Source: Candidatus Moanabacter tarae (GTDB lineage: Bacteria; Verrucomicrobiota; Verrucomicrobiia; Opitutales; UBA2987). From it: a stretch of DNA of 64,000 bases. Location: the NCBI GenBank assembly GCA_003226295.1, contig CP029803.1:1989001-2053000 (forward strand), given 5' to 3'. The translations under genes and the position numbers were made by a program. This document shows, piece by piece, positions 61,525-64,000 of the stretch (position 1 is the stretch's first letter; each line of letters begins with the position of its first letter). The notes beneath the pieces are model-generated. The model worked only from the letters and a program-made list of their open reading frames with translations. It was not told where the DNA came from and ran no database searches.

Positions 61525-63141
61525 ATGCTCACTACTCTTTTGATCATAAGCTGCATTCTCTTTTACCTCGCATACAAATTCTACGGTAACTTCTTGGACA
61601 AGCGTTGTGGGTTAGACGACCGTATTGAAACTCCGGCTTGCCGTTTGCAAGATGGTGTAGATTATGTTCCCACTCGGACCTCAGTTCTTTTCGGACACCA
61701 CTTCTCTTCCATAGCCGGCGCCGGACCTATCGTGGGTCCGATCTTGGCAGGCATCTATTTCGGCTGGGGGCCAACTTGGCTGTGGATTATTCTTGGAGCT
61801 ATTTTTGTCGGGGGCGTCCATGACTTTGGGAGCTCCTTCATGTCTGTGAGAAGCCGCGGCAAGTCGATCGCGGAGACAATGCGCAAAAACATTGGGGAGG
61901 GAACCGGTCGGCTCTTCATGATGTTTGTTATTCTAGCCCTTATTTACGTCATCGTTGTTTTCCTCGACCTCACTGCTGTAACATTTTCGAGCAAATCGGA
62001 AGTAGCAACCGCATCTGGCTGGTTTATCATCACAGCTCTCGCCTTCGGCATCGTACTCAACCACACTCGTCTTTCCCTAAGGTCTTCGGTCATAATCTTC
62101 GTACCGATTACCTTTTTGGGCCTTTTGATAGGCCATATCTTTCCCGCTCCCAGCATCGCAAAAGAAAGTTGGATCTGGCTTATTCTCATCTACTGCTACA
62201 TCGCCGCCGTTCTACCGGTTCAGATCCTCCTCCAGCCAAGAGACTTCCTCAGCTCCTCCTTTCTCTATGCTATGCTCGGTCTCGGCATTATTGGGTTAAT
62301 AGTAGCCAACGCACCGATCAACTTAGTATTCTATAAGCAATGGGATAGTGCCAAAGCGGGGATGTTGGTTCCCTTCCTTTTCATCACCGTAGCTTGCGGC
62401 GCTTGTAGCGGCTTCCACAGTATCGTGGCTAGCGGAACCACCTCAAAACAAATTCGAGTTGAGACTGATATCCGACGAGTTAGTTTCGGTGCAATGCTGG
62501 TAGAAGGAGTACTCGCGACATTTGCTCTTGGATGTGTCGCTGTTCTCTCCGCAACCCAGATTAACGATGCCAATACCCCTACCGCCCTCTTCGCCAAAGG
62601 AGCCGGGTTCCTCATCGGATCGTTGGGTATTCCAGCTAAGTTAGGTGAGGAATTCAGTCTCCTCGCTGTCAGCACCTTTCTTCTGACAACTCTTGATACC
62701 TGCACTCGGCTAACACGATTCCTCATTGAAGAACTCCTGAGCTGGCGAAATGTCGCTAGCCGTTATCTTGGAACGCTCATCGTTCTCCTTTTTCCCGGCA
62801 TTCTCGTCTTCAAGTCATTTGACGGCGTACCGGCATGGAAGGCAATCTGGCCCCTGTTTGGATCCACCAATCAACTTTTGGCCGCTCTAGCCCTTGTCTC
62901 CTTTATCGTTTTCCTTAAGGCACGAGGTGCAAGATTTGGCTTCGTCCTAATTCCTGCCGTCTTTATGGTATGCATGCCTCTAGTGGCTCTCTTCCTAATG
63001 TTAATCAATAATGAACTCGTTACCTTTCTCCGAGTAATCGCTCTGTTAATGCTCATCCTTGGTCTTTTTGTCGTAGCTATGTCAGCTAAGTTTGTAGTCA
63101 AACCCCTGGAAAAAGACATGACAGAAGCCACACGTTCCTAG
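61525..63141 (+). CDS. cstA: CstA-family carbon starvation/pyruvate transporter
   Basis: A 538-residue inner-membrane protein with about 14 hydrophobic segments. It has DGVDYVPTRTSVLFGHHFSSIAGAGPIVGP (in pieces: VPTRTSVLFGHHF and SIAGAGPIVG), FVGGVHDFGSSFMSVR and ACGACSGFHSIVASGTTSKQ, which are diagnostic CstA blocks. It is the short form of the family (E. coli CstA is 701 residues). The family imports pyruvate or peptides under starvation. The start ATG at 61525 follows a three-codon mini frame. No sensor kinase such as BtsS lies beside it. Confidence 0.92.
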   Translation: MLTTLLIISCILFYLAYKFYGNFLDKRCGLDDRIETPACRLQDGVDYVPTRTSVLFGHHFSSIAGAGPIVGPILAGIYFGWGPTWLWIILGAIFVGGVHDFGSSFMSVRSRGKSIAETMRKNIGEGTGRLFMMFVILALIYVIVVFLDLTAVTFSSKSEVATASGWFIITALAFGIVLNHTRLSLRSSVIIFVPITFLGLLIGHIFPAPSIAKESWIWLILIYCYIAAVLPVQILLQPRDFLSSSFLYAMLGLGIIGLIVANAPINLVFYKQWDSAKAGMLVPFLFITVACGACSGFHSIVASGTTSKQIRVETDIRRVSFGAMLVEGVLATFALGCVAVLSATQINDANTPTALFAKGAGFLIGSLGIPAKLGEEFSLLAVSTFLLTTLDTCTRLTRFLIEELLSWRNVASRYLGTLIVLLFPGILVFKSFDGVPAWKAIWPLFGSTNQLLAALALVSFIVFLKARGARFGFVLIPAVFMVCMPLVALFLMLINNELVTFLRVIALLMLILGLFVVAMSAKFVVKPLEKDMTEATRS

Positions 63142-63342
63142 GGTATATGGCAAACCCTGTAACCAGACCAGAGACCCAGTGATATGATATAATCCCCTGA
63201 AAACAGAATTTACGGCAAGCGCGTATACTTGTCTGGCACTCGCTAACCCTAAACCACTCGATCTTTAAATCCAATTATTCACTGTACGGCATTTACTTTC
63301 CTTAAGGCGAAACTCTAAGTTCTGAAAACTCAAAACCCAGCT

Positions 63343-64000
63343 ATGACCACCAAAGTGAACACAATTGTGGTCGGGCAGGGGCTGGCTGGCTCACTGCTTG
63401 CCTGGAACTTGATTCAGCGGGGAGAAAAAGTTCTAGTAGTTGATAATCGACATAGTGATTCCGCTTCGATTGTTGCCGCGGGGATCATTAATCCGGTTAC
63501 AGGTCCCCGTCTCGTGCCGTCCTGGAGGCTGGAACAATTGATCAACGCGGCGCGATTTACTTATCAGAAACTGGGAAACGAGTTGGGAAGACAATTCTAC
63601 TCTGAGATTGAGCTGGTTCGCCTCTTTAAGGATGAAGAAGAACGACGTCTTTGGATCTCAAAAAAAAGTCACCCCAGCACCAATCGGTACTTGGGAACAT
63701 TGCGTCTGCCCGGATGGAAACCAGAGCTTGTTTCCGATCCTTTTGGAAGTTTCTCTCCCTCAGGAAGTAGTCACTTGGCAGTGGCAAAACTTCTAACTAG
63801 CATGCAAAGATTCTTTCTCAAGCAGGGTAGTCTCTTGCATTCGCACCTCGACTATAATACTCTACAACTGAATGCGGATAGTATTAAATGGTCCGAATGG
63901 GAAACAGAAAAAGTGATTTTTTGCGAAGGGCATAACTCGATCCAAAACCCCTTTTTTCAAAATCTACCCTTTAAGTCATCTAAAGGGGAAATACTGGAGG
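63343..64000 (+). CDS. FAD-dependent oxidoreductase (DAO-like), truncated by the right edge
   Basis: The first 219 codons of a flavoprotein oxidase or dehydrogenase. The dinucleotide-binding box is VVGQGLAGSLLAWNL near residues 9-23, followed by the acidic end of strand 2 in VLVVDNRH and the block SIVAAGIINPVTGPRLV, typical of D-amino-acid-oxidase/glycine-oxidase-type enzymes. The ATG at 63343 starts the N-terminal strand directly. No in-frame stop is present before 64000, so the length and substrate cannot be determined. Confidence 0.82.
   Translation, partial: MTTKVNTIVVGQGLAGSLLAWNLIQRGEKVLVVDNRHSDSASIVAAGIINPVTGPRLVPSWRLEQLINAARFTYQKLGNELGRQFYSEIELVRLFKDEEERRLWISKKSHPSTNRYLGTLRLPGWKPELVSDPFGSFSPSGSSHLAVAKLLTSMQRFFLKQGSLLHSHLDYNTLQLNADSIKWSEWETEKVIFCEGHNSIQNPFFQNLPFKSSKGEILE

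Noticed and set aside
1-64000. CRISPR array, insertion sequences or prophage genes
   Set aside because: No regularly spaced repeats, no transposase or phage structural genes were seen.

Overview
This window reads as chromosomal DNA of a Gram-negative heterotroph. It has a TonB-dependent receptor, a TonB-like energy transducer, a TolC-type channel, a Tat signal and dense bacterial gene packing at roughly even GC. The gene mix (phytanoyl-CoA-dioxygenase-like paralogs, mannonate-dehydratase-like proteins, Gfo/Idh/MocA oxidoreductases, M81 and creatininase hydrolases, GH32, a DCC/lipase-maturation-factor fusion) suggests a marine or host-associated member of the PVC group. My best guess is Verrucomicrobiota (Opitutae-like), with Poribacteria or Latescibacterota as alternatives. 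There is no rRNA and no marker tree here, so this is inference.

Layout. 1-0.3 kb: the 5' part of ribD at the left edge. 0.4-34.4 kb: an accessory catabolic region with almost no housekeeping genes. It holds two short UxuA-like paralogs, a Tat-exported aldo/keto reductase, an HpcH/HpaI aldolase, an MFS carrier, an amidohydrolase with a Rieske ferredoxin, a beta-propeller lactonase and five PhyH-type oxygenases. It also holds an aspartoacylase-like deacylase, a GH32 protein, an M81 peptidase, a two-domain metallo-beta-lactamase protein, a second amidohydrolase, a PfkB sugar kinase, a histidine phosphatase, two creatininases, a class III aminotransferase, a DapA-like lyase, a sialidase-like protein, an M20 hydrolase and an SDR. 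A tRNA-Leu(CAG) sits at 29.1 kb. 34.8-37.1 kb: a FecA-like TonB-dependent receptor with a Fur-like palindrome upstream. 37.5-42 kb: galU, a glucuronokinase-like GHMP kinase and two Gfo/Idh/MocA oxidoreductases. 42.2-64 kb: core genes polA, an RluA-type pseudouridine synthase coupled to a TonB-like protein, a TolC-like protein, nadE, hemL, a DCC-LMF fusion, valS, glnD, a short HNH gene, cstA, and an FAD oxidoreductase cut by the right edge.

How the genes may work together. The left half looks like a peripheral sugar-acid and amide-degradation region. Candidate dehydratases, aldolases, a kinase, a lactonase and dehydrogenases would feed central metabolism, and hydrolases (creatininase, M81, M20, amidohydrolases, aspartoacylase-like) would open amide, peptide or ring bonds. 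The substrates cannot be read from sequence. The galU and glucuronokinase-like pair suggests salvage of free glucuronate to UDP-glucuronate, as in plants.

Most notable non-genic signal: a perfect 60-bp palindrome with no loop fills the gap between the convergent glnD and HNH genes and includes the glnD stop codon. Other points worth a second look are complementary loss of metal ligands in the two halves of a fused metallo-beta-lactamase protein, a GH32 protein with altered catalytic motifs, a CobW-like protein with a degenerate P-loop, and a ValRS with KFQKS in place of KMSKS.
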